A DNA stretch of 64,000 bases, taken from the NCBI GenBank assembly GCA_018350325.1, contig JAEVLN010000001.1:2159501-2223500 (forward strand). The letters run 5' to 3'. The translations under genes were made by a program, and so were the position numbers. Below the pieces are notes generated by a model. That model had not been told where the DNA came from. It saw nothing but the letters and a program-made list of their open reading frames with translations, and ran no database searches. Shown here one piece after another: positions 49,591 to 60,677 of the stretch. Each line of letters opens with the position of its first letter. The first letter of the stretch is position 1. The DNA comes from Globodera rostochiensis (lineage: Eukaryota; Nematoda; Chromadorea; Rhabditida; Heteroderidae).

Positions 49591-50969
49591 TTGTGGTGAG
49601 GACTTGCAAAATCTCAGTTATTAAACAAAAAACCTCCCCACATCGCTGCAGGGGCTTTGAAGGGCGTTAATTGTGTCCCCGTAAGGGTCGATGATGCTTA
49701 ATCATGTGACACCACGAATTTAGGGGGAATTTTGCGAGTTTTTAAATCAAAATCGAGCCCCGAGGGGGCTGGCTGAACACAGAATTGGTCTTGAAAATCG
49801 AGCGAGTTCTTTCTGACTCAAAAATTGCGCCGGCGGGCACACCAATCGTCGGTTGGGCGCTGCCACCTCAGGGGTAGTTTCTTACTAACAAATAAGCACA
49901 TCCCCCAGCGGGGTTAATCCCCCCCCCCCCAATCCCCCCGCCTACACATTCTTTGCCACGTTTATGCCCTTTCTGCCACATTTTTTTTGGCAATTTGTTG
50001 GCACAAATGCCACAATATTTTTGCCACCTCGTGAAAATTGTTTTTTTGTTTGCTTGTTTAAACTTACATTTTTGCTTTAGTTTTTGGAGTTTATCTGATA
50101 AATTTTCGGGTTATAAGGCGAAAACAACGGCAAAATAAATTGTGGCAATTTCCGGGGGGGGGGGGTGCCATTTTGCTGAGGGGGAAATGGCCTTTGGCCT
50201 CGCCCATTTGCTCTCTCTCTCTCTTTGCTTTGCTGCCCCCCCCCCGAGAGTAAATCCGTCCGCCTCCCCCGGGGGGATTTGTGGGATTTATTGCGGGCGA
50301 ATTCTCACCGATTTGGAAGGTCCAAAAATGGCGGCGGCGTTGCTCCCCCCCCCCCCCCCGCCCCCGGCTCTATGGACAAAAGATTAGACAGATTTATGGC
50401 CGGCCTCGATGGCCTTTGTAGTTCCCACGGGACTTTTTGAAATTATGAAAAAGAAATTTCCAAAAATAGAAAAATGGAAGTATTTTTTGGCATTTTCTTT
50501 TAAAAAACTGTTTATTTTTTCGGGATCCCTTAATGATTTTGCTGTTTTTGGCCAAAAACAATTTGTGCCAAAGCTTTAGTTCCTCGAAAAAATTCGCTTT
50601 TTTCAAGCAATTTGACCGAATTTTTTGGACGAAAATAGGCAAAAAAAAAAGAAGAAGAGAGATTTCGCTTCAATACACACACAAATTCGACCCTTTCCCC
50701 CGAGGGGTTGGGAGGAGCCCAAGGCAAAGCCCACTCAACACAACACAGCAATCAATCACTTTTCGCACCTCCGGCGACCGGGCGGGCGGGCGGGGGGGGG
50801 GGGGGGGGGTCGTCGTCCATTTCTTTTCTCCAATTTCACCTATTTTCCACCTTCAAATGCACTCACATGACCAAATTTGCACCTTTGCCCGCATCTACAT
50901 AATGGTTTTGTGCGAAGAAAAATTGAAAAAATGAACGATTTTAATCATTTTATTATGTGACGACGCGCC

Positions 50970-51540
50970 CCCCCAAGGGGCTGCGGGGCCGCGGGGACAC
51001 TGCTTTCGGGGACGGGGAAGGGGACGGGGACAGGTCGGAAAGGATGACGAGAGTCGGGCGCGGGAAGGAATATAAGTGCCAATATTCTTATAGATCAGCA
51101 AAACGATCAGTGCTTACGCGCCCCAGGGGGGGGGGGGGGGACGGGGACACTGCTTTCGGGGACGGGGAAGGGGACGGGGACACTGCTTTCGGGGACGGGG
51201 AAGGGGACGGGGACAGGTCGGAAAGGATGACGAGAGTCGGGCACGGGAAGGAATATGAGTGCCAATATTCTTATAGATCAGCAAAACGATCAGTGCTTAC
51301 GCGCCCCAGGGGGGGGGGGACGGGGACACTGCTTTCGGGGACGGGGAAGGGGACGGGGACACTGCTTTCGGGGACGGGGAAGGGGACGGGGACAGGTCGG
51401 AAAGGATGACGAGAGTCGGGCACGGGAAGGAATATGAGTGCCAATATTCTTATAGATCAGCAAAAAGATCAGTGTGTGCGCGCCCCAGGGGCCGCGGGGA
51501 CGGGGACACTGCTTTCGGGGACGGGGACGGGGAAAGGACG
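50970..51540 (+). repeat. Composite ~150-180-bp tandem repeat
   Basis: About three and a half units, each with one or two GGGGACACTGCTTTCGGGGA sub-repeats, a GGGACAGGTCGGAAAGGATG segment, an ATTCTTATAGATCAGCAAAA segment and a GCGCCCCAGGGG palindrome. Units differ mainly in the number of the first sub-repeat. Confidence 0.88.
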
Positions 51541-51804
51541 GGTCGGGGATTTGAGTGAGGCGGTTGAAAACTCAGCGAACGCAAAACCTCATAAAATGTG
51601 TTCAGCCCAAATGGACAGCGAGTTACGGTGCGCCATAAATTTACAAAAAAACAAAAAATTTTTGATTTATCGTCGTGCGCGGGGAGGGGCTAAAAAACTT
51701 GCGCACATTCGGAAAAAACAAAATTTGTTATACCCAAAATGTGTGCGTCGTTAAAAGCAAATTATATTTACTGGAATTGAGAACATAACCGCCGCCTTAG
51801 AGGC

Positions 51805-52375
51805 ACTCTATCACTGTATGTGTCATATGTTACTGTATGTGCTAAGGCATGATACGGTAGTGGTTTTTGTCTTGTCTCGAGGCACTATCACTGTATGTGT
51901 CATATGTTACTGTATATGCTAAGGCATGATACGGTTTGTCTCGAGGCAGTATTACTGTATGTGTCATATGTTACTGTATGTGCCATATTTGCGCTTACAA
52001 ATTAGGCATGATACGGTAGTGGTTTTTGTCTTGTCTCGAGGCACTATCACTGTATGTGTCATATGTTACTGTATGTGCTAAGGCATGATACGGTTTGTCT
52101 CGAGGCAGTATTACTGTATGTGTCATATGTTACTGTATGTGTCATATTTGCGCTTAGGCATGATACGGTAGTGGTTTTTGTCTTGTCTCGAGGCACTATT
52201 ACTGTATGTGTCATATGTACTGAATTGCTTTCCGCTAATGTATTTGCGTCCAGTCATGATACGGTTTTCCTAGAGGCACTACTACTGTATGTGCCACATT
52301 TGCGCCTAGGCATGATACGGTAATGGGTTTTGTCTCGAGGCACTATTACTGTATGTGCCATATGCGGATGACATG
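51805..52375. repeat. Satellite-like repeat with TACTGTATGTG/GGCATGATACGG units
   Basis: Blocks of CACTGTATGTGTCATATGTT, ACTGTATGTGCTAAGGCATG and ATACGGTAGTGGTTTTTGTC with TTGTCTCGAGGCA recur seven or so times in units of ~80-170 bp. Copies to the right are more diverged. Confidence 0.85.
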
Positions 52376-53670
52376 GGCACTGTATTTGCTTTAAAGTATA
52401 TCGTTTTCCCCAAGGCACGTTTACTGTATAAAAGTCATACTGTCGATTCCTAAAAATGTTTTGTGTACCGAAACTCTCAAATGTGTCGATTCAAAAAGGG
52501 TCTTTTTACGTTGGATTATTGGGGAATGGATACGATGAAATTAATTGCGAAGTATTACGGTATTGCCCCGGAGGCGTTTTGCCAATCCAAAAAATTGTGC
52601 AAAATTTGAAGTCCGCAGAGTGTACAAAATTGAGATTAAATTGTTTTTGACAGCTGAGCAAAAGTTTTTTTTGTTTGTTTGCTGCTGTTCGGATTATCCC
52701 TACGGCACTCATTCAAAATTATGTTTTTGGCATTTTGGTTGCTAATATGAAATCGGCTCACACAGTCTTCGCCATGCGAATGGCATTTTACAGTTTTAAT
52801 CTATGAACTTTGCGCACATGCCTTAAGCGCTCATCAAGCGCTCGAGGGGCTTAATTTGTGTGCCCTGGAGGGACGAAAAAAGATTTTTGGTTTTTGCGCT
52901 CGCTCCAACGCCCGAGGGGCTTAATTTGCGTGTGCCTAATTTGTAAGAGACTAAAAATATCTGTGCCGGCATCACAAGGGAATCAAATTAGCAGTGCCAA
53001 TGCCAATCGCCAATTTTCCTTCCGGTCCTAGCTTATTTAAGAGCATCCCCCCCCCACAGTAATCGCAGTGCCATCGTGGTGTGACCTTTGGCACGCATTT
53101 CAAATCGGATGAATTCCATAAACAAACGACGGCACGGCACGCCCGGCCCGAGGTGTCGTCGTTGGCATACGCAAGAACCCCCCAGGCGCTGGCTGGACAA
53201 CAAAATATGCTATTCAGGGGATGTCGACGGGCTCGGGGTGAGGAGAGCATGGCATTCTCTCATTAGCAATTCATTCTGTCGCCCACTTTAAATTCATTTG
53301 TACAACATAGTGGCCGCAGTGTGACGACGATGGATGGCACAAAAACCCTTCGGGCGAAACGGGGAATGCCCGACATTTGTGTACAGTATGTATACATTAG
53401 TTAGTTAGTAACCGGTGTTCATTAGTGTTAACGAGTTGGGACGAAACAATTTACGAATTATAAAAAAATCTCTATGTTGAGGGCACGAAAACGCCCAATC
53501 CAAAAATGAAAATGCCGTGTTTAGTGTTGCCGGATTTGAAACATTTTTTCGTCAAACCGAAGCAAAACCGGTTGGTTAAGCAAACCAAACCCGGTTTTGG
53601 GCACAGTCAATTTGAAACTGAAGAATTTAGGATGGAATTTGAATGCCGAAAAGGCGGAATGCGACTTCAT
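52376..53670. other. Gene-poor DNA
   Basis: Contains an unsupported 64-codon ATG frame (52456-52650), a pair of GCCCGAGGGGCTTAATTTGC-like repeats (52840-52860 and 52910-52930) and short tandem TTAG units (53398-53410). No exon is supported. Confidence 0.4.
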
Positions 53671-53948
53671 AATGCCAAGAAACGTCCGGATGCCAAGAAA
53701 CGTTCGGATGCCAAGAAACGTCCGGATGCCAAGAAACGTCCGGATGCCAAGGAAACGTCCGGATGCCAAGAAACGTCCGGATGCCAAGGAAACGTCCGGA
53801 TGCCAAGAAACGTCCGGATGCCAAAAAACGTCCGGACGCCAAGAAAATGTCCGGATGCCAAGAAACGTCCGGATGCCAAGAAACGTCCGGATGCCAAGGA
53901 AACGTCCGGATGCCAAGAAACGTCCGGATGCCAAGAAACGTCCGGATT
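53671..53948 (+). repeat. 18-bp minisatellite, about 15 copies
   Basis: The unit is GATGCCAAGAAACGTCCG. Several copies are 19 bp (an extra G or A), so the reading frame moves between KKRPDA, ETSGCQ and NVRMPR. That pattern argues against a coding role. Every unit contains the hexamer ATGCCA. Confidence 0.92.
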
Positions 53949-54244
53949 TAAAATTTTTGAAAACGCGTCAACAAATTGTTTTGCCGTTTTACGACGAGCC
54001 CGACGCGTATCCAAAAATTTGTTTTTGTGCAAAAAAACTTTGCATTTTGATGTAAATGAGAGGCCGGCCGAATGTTGCTGAGAAAAAGAGAGAATATCGC
54101 AATATCGCCATATCGCCGGGGGGGGGGATCGATGAGAATGGGAACAAAATGTGAAGAAATGGGGGGGGGGAATAAATAAATTGGAGGTGAAAGGCGCACG
54201 CGCGCGCGCGCAGCCATCCGCCGATCGCCCCATGTGTCGGTGAA

Positions 54245-54730
54245 CTGGATTTTTTAATAATGATGAATTTAGGTAGTTGATCCTGATCAGATCCGATCAG
54301 ATCAGATCCGTCACAATGTTATGTATGCGTCATTCGAATTGATCACATGCGTTGAATCAAATTTTTAGAGGCTGTTTGCTGATCAGTTTATGACCAGATT
54401 TGGAAACAGAACGATCACCAAACATAATATCATCCTGAGAATGTCGAGGAGATCATGTCGGAATGATCATAATTTGATCAGAGAAATGTTTACTTGTGGG
54501 AAATTGATTTGATCAAAATGAGGAAATAGCTGATCAGTTTTTGAATAATTTATTTGTGGGGGGGGGGGAGGGGTGGGACATTCAAATTGATTTGATCAAA
54601 AGGAGGAAATAGCTGATCAGTTTTTGAATAATTTATTTGTGGGGGGGGGAGGGGTGGGACATTCAAATTGATTTGATCAGAAGGATGAGCTGATCAGTTT
54701 ATTTGGAAAAATACACAATTGATCAAGCAT
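54245..54730. repeat. TGATCA-rich segment with an 85-bp duplication
   Basis: GATCAGATCCGATCAGATCA-type strings occur at 54280-54310. A block of ~85 bp (TTTTTGAATAATTTATTTGT, a G run, ACATTCAAATTGATTTGATC) is present twice, at about 54538-54600 and 54619-54680. TGATCA or near matches appear more than ten times. Confidence 0.75.
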
Positions 54731-57416
54731 TAATCAAAAGGGATTAATCAACAGTTCATTTTGAGAGACATGCAAATTGATTTGATTATACAAAAAATAA
54801 TTTGTTTTTGCTTTAAATTTGGCAGGAAATGTTGCCGACATTTTCCTACCATATACATTTTACCCCCCGAAGGGATGAAAATGACCTTCCCAGCACTTTG
54901 AAACCGGTTAATTACAATTCAATTTTGTTACAATTCGCCAAAGGGGCGGTTTTCGTTTCACATTTTCAAATTTTGCGCTCGTTTACCCCAGCGCTAATTT
55001 GCCTAATTTTCTTGGCAAACAAACGAAATTATCGCGATTAGTTTCGAACCGCCCAACGAATGGCAACTTTAAAAAAGAAAATTGAATTTCCTAAAACTTT
55101 AAAAATAGAGAAAATTTATTTAGAATTGTGAAATTTCAACGTTTTAACTGACATTGTTTGGAAAAGATTGGACTTGACCATTCAATTTGTCGGGCACTGA
55201 TTGAAATTGGTGGATTATAATCGCCGGTCTTGAGGTGTTGAAATGCCAAAAGTTGCCGATTTTTTGATTTAAATCAGACACAAACGCACTGGAAATCGAT
55301 CAAAACGGCCAGAATTGATCAATCTACTCGACCGACTCCCCGAGGCGAAAAAGGCAAGATTTTCCCGATAATCTCGATCACCCCCGGGGATTTTGAGTGC
55401 CGCAAAAATTTTGATTGGTGTTGAACCCAATTTTTGTGTAGACTTTAGGTAGGGGAATGGGAAGAATAGTTGGCTAGAAAAATAAGTGCACTTTTTTTTG
55501 TTTGTTTGTTTGATCAATTCGGCTGATCCCCGCCCCCCCCCCCCCGGGGGGTAATTCGTGCGACAAACATTTGCCGTCGCCGTCGTCGCGCCGCGCGTGA
55601 CGAAAGCGAAGGGCTCCAAAAAGTTATCATTAGCCAAGGCAAAAGTGCGTTCAAAAAGCAAATATTTGCTTGGCCATAAATGCGGAAGGGTCCTCACCAA
55701 CAACAAAAAAAAGAGAGTGAAATCGGACAAAATTTTTCAATCACAGGAATTCTTTTAATTGAGGCTAATGCCCCCCCCTTTTTAACGAAAAGCCAACAAA
55801 CAAATTTCAAAAGAAAAGTCAGACAGAACGAACGATTTCCTAATTAAAAATTGGCGTCTGATCTGTGCTTGATCGGCGCCTGGTTGATCTGATCTGATCT
55901 GATCGCGACGATGGACCCCTTTCGTCCTTCAAATCCCCCCCCCCCCCCCCCCCCGCGGCGGTGGCGGCAAATGGTCCGCGCAACTCGTTCGTCGTTGGTC
56001 ATCTCACCTTTTACGACAAAATGTCCCCCTCCCCGTTAATGGAAGTCGGACAAAAAGGTCCCCCGACAAAAGAGTTCCCATCTAATCAGTTCTGAAACTG
56101 ACGTTGTGTTCCCTAATTTTCATAGATTTACAATCCAATTTCTATCGAAATTTCTTACGAAATGTCCGAGTTTGTCTGATCGATCGATCAATCGGTCGAT
56201 CGTTTGTTTGTTTCCAAGGCTCGACCCGGTCGACGCTGTGTTTGGTGTTGGGTTGACACCAAAAAAGTTTATGGTCCCCCCCAAAAAGTTGACGATTCTG
56301 CAGAATTTTCGGGTCGTCGTCCGTCCCCCCCCCCCAAAATGTGACCAATTTTATTGCGCATCGCTTTGCCGCCGCCGGCGCTGCCGTTGTTGTTGTTGCT
56401 CACTTTGGCGGCAATGTTTTTTGTGCGCAGTGTCGGCGCGTACTTTGAAGTGTCTCCCGTCTGTCTGTACCGAGACACTTTCATTTTCCATAAATGGCTA
56501 ATTACTGTAATGAGCCCCTACAGGGGCTCTTCCTATTCCCCAAATAATCGCCCGAAGGCTTCCAATTAGAGTCGAACAAAAAAAATCGGAAAAACAAGAT
56601 GTGCGCAAAGAAAAATGCCATTATGGCAAATACAAAAAGTGTGTGCCGTGCCCGTGCTCTTTGGACCCTCCGTCTATACAAAACATGGCATGGCGGCGGG
56701 GCACACGCAATTTTCTGATGGTTGATTTTGATCTGCACGTCATTTTGGGCATTGATCACCACTGATCAGAGAGTGAATGCCTCGGGGTTCGAATTTTAAA
56801 TTCCATGGCCTGGCATTTAAACGCCATGCCATTTCAGCGCCAGATTATGAGCATAATTCCAACATAACGCCATAAAACGATGCTTTGCCCCCCCCCCCCC
56901 TCCCCCCTCCCCCAACAAACCATAACAATAATATCATAAAACGACACAAAATATGCAGACCAAAAAAGCGTGACTCATGCTGAATTGGCATTCGGATTGA
57001 ATCACAAACGAATCATCTCGCCGGAGGGGTTTCATAATGTTATTTTCGAGTGAGAGGGCGGGGGGGGGGCTGGCTGTTGATTGAAGAGACGTGGAAGGCC
57101 TTTCCATTCTCTACAGGCTTTGTCGATCGCTCAATTCGGCTCGGCTTAAAATGATCAATTTGTCGTCTCCTTCTGTTGTGATCAGTTCTGATCAGAAAAG
57201 CAACGAATCTGGACAATCGATCGACCGATTGAGTGTGTGGGGGTGACACGTTTTTGGGCAGTGATCGGAGAAGTTTAAAGGTTTTAAGTGATCAGAAAAT
57301 TCTCGGGCGGCACTCAATCGGCCGATAGCGCAAAAGATCGCGCGGGCACGCGTCCTGATCAGGGCCAAATTTTTTTTTAAACATTTAAATCGATTTTTCT
57401 TTTTATTTTATAGGCC
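54731..57416. other. Sparse DNA upstream of the small-protein cluster
   Basis: No full gene could be assembled. At 56354-56500 a frame without ATG reads LPLLLLLTLAAMFFVRSVGAY followed by a short Cys-containing stretch, resembling a signal peptide. At 55558-55758 a Lys/Arg-rich 66-codon frame is open but lacks splice support. C runs occur at 55931-55951 and 56889-56900. Confidence 0.4.
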
Positions 57417-57629
57417 ATGGGACGACAGTTTGGCCTGGTCAGCGACTTTGTGTCCCAACTGAACATGACGGAATGCCAGATTGGCCAACTTTTGGCAGAG
57501 GTCGACAAAATGACGGCAATTGTGTGCCGAGCATTGATTTGGACTGTGCTGGTTGTTCTGCTGCTGGCGGTACTGAATTTCAATCTGTTGGCCCGTCAAA
57601 TGAGAAACAGAAACAAAAACATCAATTAG
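57417..57629 (+). CDS. 70-aa single-pass membrane protein or terminal exon
   Basis: An ATG sits three bases after a good acceptor (TTTTATTTTATAG). The frame encodes an N-terminal amphipathic part (LVSDFVSQLNMTECQIGQLL, with one NMT glycosylation site), a membrane span at ~38-58 (ALIWTVLVVLLLAVLNFNLL) and a basic tail ending NRNKNIN. The acceptor right before it means it is either spliced to a 5' UTR or is the last exon of a longer gene; no upstream exon was identified. AATAAA occurs at 57922-57927. The family is not recognised. Confidence 0.45.
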   Translation: MGRQFGLVSDFVSQLNMTECQIGQLLAEVDKMTAIVCRALIWTVLVVLLLAVLNFNLLARQMRNRNKNIN

Positions 57630-57764
57630 ACAATTCGATCATTTTGAATGAACAATATTTTTGCTAAATTTGAAGACTAATTAAATTAAAGAATTAAATT
57701 CGAAAGTATAAAGCGCGGTTCGATGTGTTTCAATTTGCTTAGTTAGTATTAGGTTATGACAATG

Positions 57765-57852
57765 GCACTAAGATGGCACGGCGACTAGTTGGCACGGCTT
57801 AGCACGGCGCCTAGTTGGCACGGCTTGGCACGGCGCCTAGTTGGCACTGCAC
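57765..57852 (+). repeat. TTGGCACGGC tandem repeat
   Basis: About three ~26-bp units of GGCACGGC(TT/GCC)TAGTTGGCACGG type. Confidence 0.7.
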
Positions 57853-58494
57853 CAAAATGCCACGGCGTCAAACGGCACCGCCTGCCCCATTCAAAATATT
57901 AGTCGGAATCAAAAAATTTGGAATAAAAAGAGAAAATGTTTTATTTTAAATTTTTTAATTTGTGAAATTTTTGACAAGCCCAAAAAGTGTCCAATTTTAT
58001 CTCACAAAAAAAGTGTTTGTTTTGTGTGGCCCAATGAATGCGCCGATCGATTTGTTTGCTTTGGCCGCCTCCTCCGCCAATCGACCGCCGCCCCCCGCGG
58101 GGGTGTCCATTGCCTTGCCGAGAGCAAAATTTGTGCGTCATTTTACGACTAAACAAATGATCAGATTTTTATTCTGATCATTGAAACAAATTGTTCATGG
58201 CCATCGGATTTTAATTTTAGTGCCCGAGGGTTGGGTAAAATTATGAAATTTTTTTTTCCACGGGGAATTTTGCTAAATTTTATTTCTCGAGACTCCAAAT
58301 TTGAAAGATTGTTTTTGAATGTTGCGGAATTTATTATTTTTGACTTATAAATGGACCAGAATTTGAAGATTTTTGTGCAATTAGAGGCTCTAAAATGGGA
58401 AAATTATTTTTTACGGAAATTTTATTTTTGAAGTATTAATGGAGCAGAATTTGAAGCTTTTTTTTTTGCAAATTTTCATTCTAGAGGCTCTAAA

Positions 58495-59512
58495 ATGGCC
58501 CAATTTCCGCCTCCGTATCCATTCCCTTTGCCACAAAATGCCCAACAACAGTCGGCAGCAGCCGCCGCCAATTTGTACAGCTTGACGGACGCGAACAACG
58601 AAACGCATTCCATCGACGCGGTGGTCGACCGCGTGCACGCCTTGGCCAGCGCAATTCACGATTTGGCCCAATCCGTAAACTTTTTAAGAATTTCGTTTAC
58701 AAGAATTTATGGGGCTAATTCGATATATTGACCGAGCTTTTCAGTCCGAAAGTGTCTATGGTTTAAGGCGCCGGGTAGGACGGGACCGGGACTTTTTAGG
58801 GAAACCCCCGGGGGTCGGGACTAAATTTGGTCCCGCGATCAAACAAAACCGGTAAATCGATTTCGAACACTTGCGAGAAACCGGGGCCATTTATAACGGA
58901 GCTTGAAACCAACCGGGGACCCAACATTTCAGTCCCAGCGTGGACAGAACACTTCAGTATTGGTCCCGGTCCCCTCCCCTACCCGAGTTTAAGGGAGCCG
59001 ATGTTGCTTTAAGTGCCAAAAATGATTATGAAGATTTGATATAGGGGCCAATCTCGCAGTTTGATCAGATTGTCAATTGGACGGTGATTAGCTAGCTCAA
59101 CTTCTGATCAACCAGATCAGTTGCAAAAAATGCTCAAACTTTGCCTTCCGGTTAGGCCGGCGGCAATGTGCAGGGAATTGGCGCCCGCGGGGAGCAAAGT
59201 GTGGCCCAATTTGACACCAAATTTGGCGTCATCCAAAGCGATGTGCAGCGTATTTTGGTAATTTGAGGCGCACACGCAAATTTGCCATTCACCCAATTTT
59301 TTCCAAAGCTAAATGCCAACGCGCGGGTGGAGCAGGTGCCGGTGCCGGCGCTGGTCGGCGTTGGAGTCTGTTTGGTTGTGTTGCTGGTACTGGTCGGACT
59401 CTGGCTGCTCAGCACCGTTGCCGAACGCCGCGTTCAGCGCCGACGGGCACGGCACATCGGTGAAGAAGCAATGGACGGATGGAAGGACAGCAGAACAGCG
59501 GACGAACTGTGA
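58495..59512 (+). CDS. 161-aa single-pass membrane protein
   Basis: Three exons, 58495-58674, 59156-59257 and 59309-59512, all join in phase 0. The first ~30 residues are Pro/Gln/Ala-rich (MAQFPPPYPFPLPQ). Residues ~38-95 form amphipathic helices (AVVDRVHALASAIHDLAQS, then FDTKFGVIQSDVQRILLNAN). A membrane span follows at ~105-127 (VPALVGVGVCLVVLLVLVGL), then an Arg-rich tail (ERRVQRRRARH) ending DELstop. There is no signal peptide, so the N-terminus is probably cytosolic or the protein is a signal-anchor type. Second-intron length is 51 nt. A poly-A signal lies at 59784. The family is not recognised. Confidence 0.62.
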
Positions 59513-59581
59513 ATTTTGATATATTGAAAGATCTATCCGAATACGGCTCGAGTCGAGTCTCGGGAGCAGCAGCGGACCAAC

Positions 59582-59853
59582 AATGCTTTATGTGTCCCCC
59601 CATTTTGTGGCGATTTTACTAAAATGCTTATCACTTTTTCCCCCACTGAATCACCGACCGCCCCAATAATTCCATTCGCTGATCGGACGGACCACCGACG
59701 GAATGGCGGCGTTTGGTTGGGGGGAGGGGTGGACGGCTCGCCGTCGGCGTTCATTCATTTCATTTTAATTCAAAAAGCCCGAAAATAAATAATGTTTAAT
59801 AAATTATCTCTGGACTTGCGATTCAACCGTAGTAAAAATCTCGCCACCGGCGG
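59582..59853 (+). repeat. Diverged direct duplication, left copy
   Basis: Shares the order AATGCTTTATGTGTCCCCCC, ATTTTGTG-CGATTT-ACTAAAAT, CACTGAATCACCGAC, GGCGTTTGGTTGGGG and CGCCACCGG with 60270-60557. This copy has an extra ~40 bases in the middle. It overlaps the 3' UTR of the 161-aa gene. Confidence 0.75.
59784..59789 (+). terminator. AATAAA poly-A signal
   Basis: It lies 271 nt after the stop codon of the 161-aa membrane protein gene; a second AATAAA follows at about 59799. Confidence 0.4.
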
Positions 59854-60269
59854 ATGGGCGGGATCAGACGGTTAGAGAGCATTCATTGGCTTCGGTGTGA
59901 AGCTGACCACCGCGCCGCGAGGGTCGTTTGGTCAATTCCCCCCCCTCCCGGGGCTACCATTTTGCCATAAATAGCCAATGCCATCGACACGGGTCCAATC
60001 TGTTCAAGAAATACGCAATTGTTGCAGAACAACGCGCAACTTTGGGTGTGGCATGGCGCCCAGTAAAATATGTATAAAAATGTAATTCTCTCGATGAATT
60101 AAAGACAAAAGCATTTTAAAACCAAAAAACAAATTCTAAGCAATTAATTTCCACTGATTCATCCCCGTCCAATCATTCATTTACCGATCGGGGACCTTTT
60201 GAACATCGCGGAAATTGGATGGATCGCGTCAATCGCCGCTTCATTTACCATTCATTGCTTTTTCTAAAA

Positions 60270-60557
60270 TGGTTTAATGCTTTATGTGTCCCCCCCCCCC
60301 CATTTTGTGACGATTTCACTAAAATAATCACTTTTTTCCCCACTGAATCACCGACGGAATGTCGGCGTTTGGTTGGGGTGGACGGCCCGCCGCCGCCGCC
60401 CCTATTTTATTCATTTTATTTTTATTCAATAAAAAATGGCCCAAAAATAATAATGTTTTTATAAAATATATTTAGTTTTTGCCCGGGAATTTTGAATTCT
60501 CGGCCCTAATCTCTGAACTTGCAAATAGTAAAAATCACAGAAATCCCGCCACCGGAT
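60270..60557 (+). repeat. Diverged direct duplication, right copy
   Basis: Second copy of 59582-59853, about 690 bp downstream. It ends ~120 bp before the start codon of the secreted-protein gene, so the former 3' flank of one gene may now be part of the promoter of the next. Confidence 0.75.
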
Positions 60558-60677
60558 GTTTTCGTGACAAAAATGCAGAAAATGCCGGCATCTTGATCCC
60601 CCTCTCCCCTCCCCCCCCTCCGGGGAAATTTTGTTAAACACAAATTGCTTTTAATTTAAAATAATAAAATTAAAATA

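Noticed and set aside
52456..52650. 64-codon ATG frame with four cysteines
   Set aside because: No signal peptide, splice context or recognisable motif; length is within chance expectation for AT-rich DNA.
53671..53948. CRISPR-like array
   Set aside because: Units are directly adjacent with no unique spacers; the same holds for the arrays at 49331 and 62205.
53506..54081. 191-codon frame with KKRPDA/ETSGCQ repeats
   Set aside because: Indels between 18- and 19-bp units shift the frame within the array, so it is a minisatellite and not a repeat protein.
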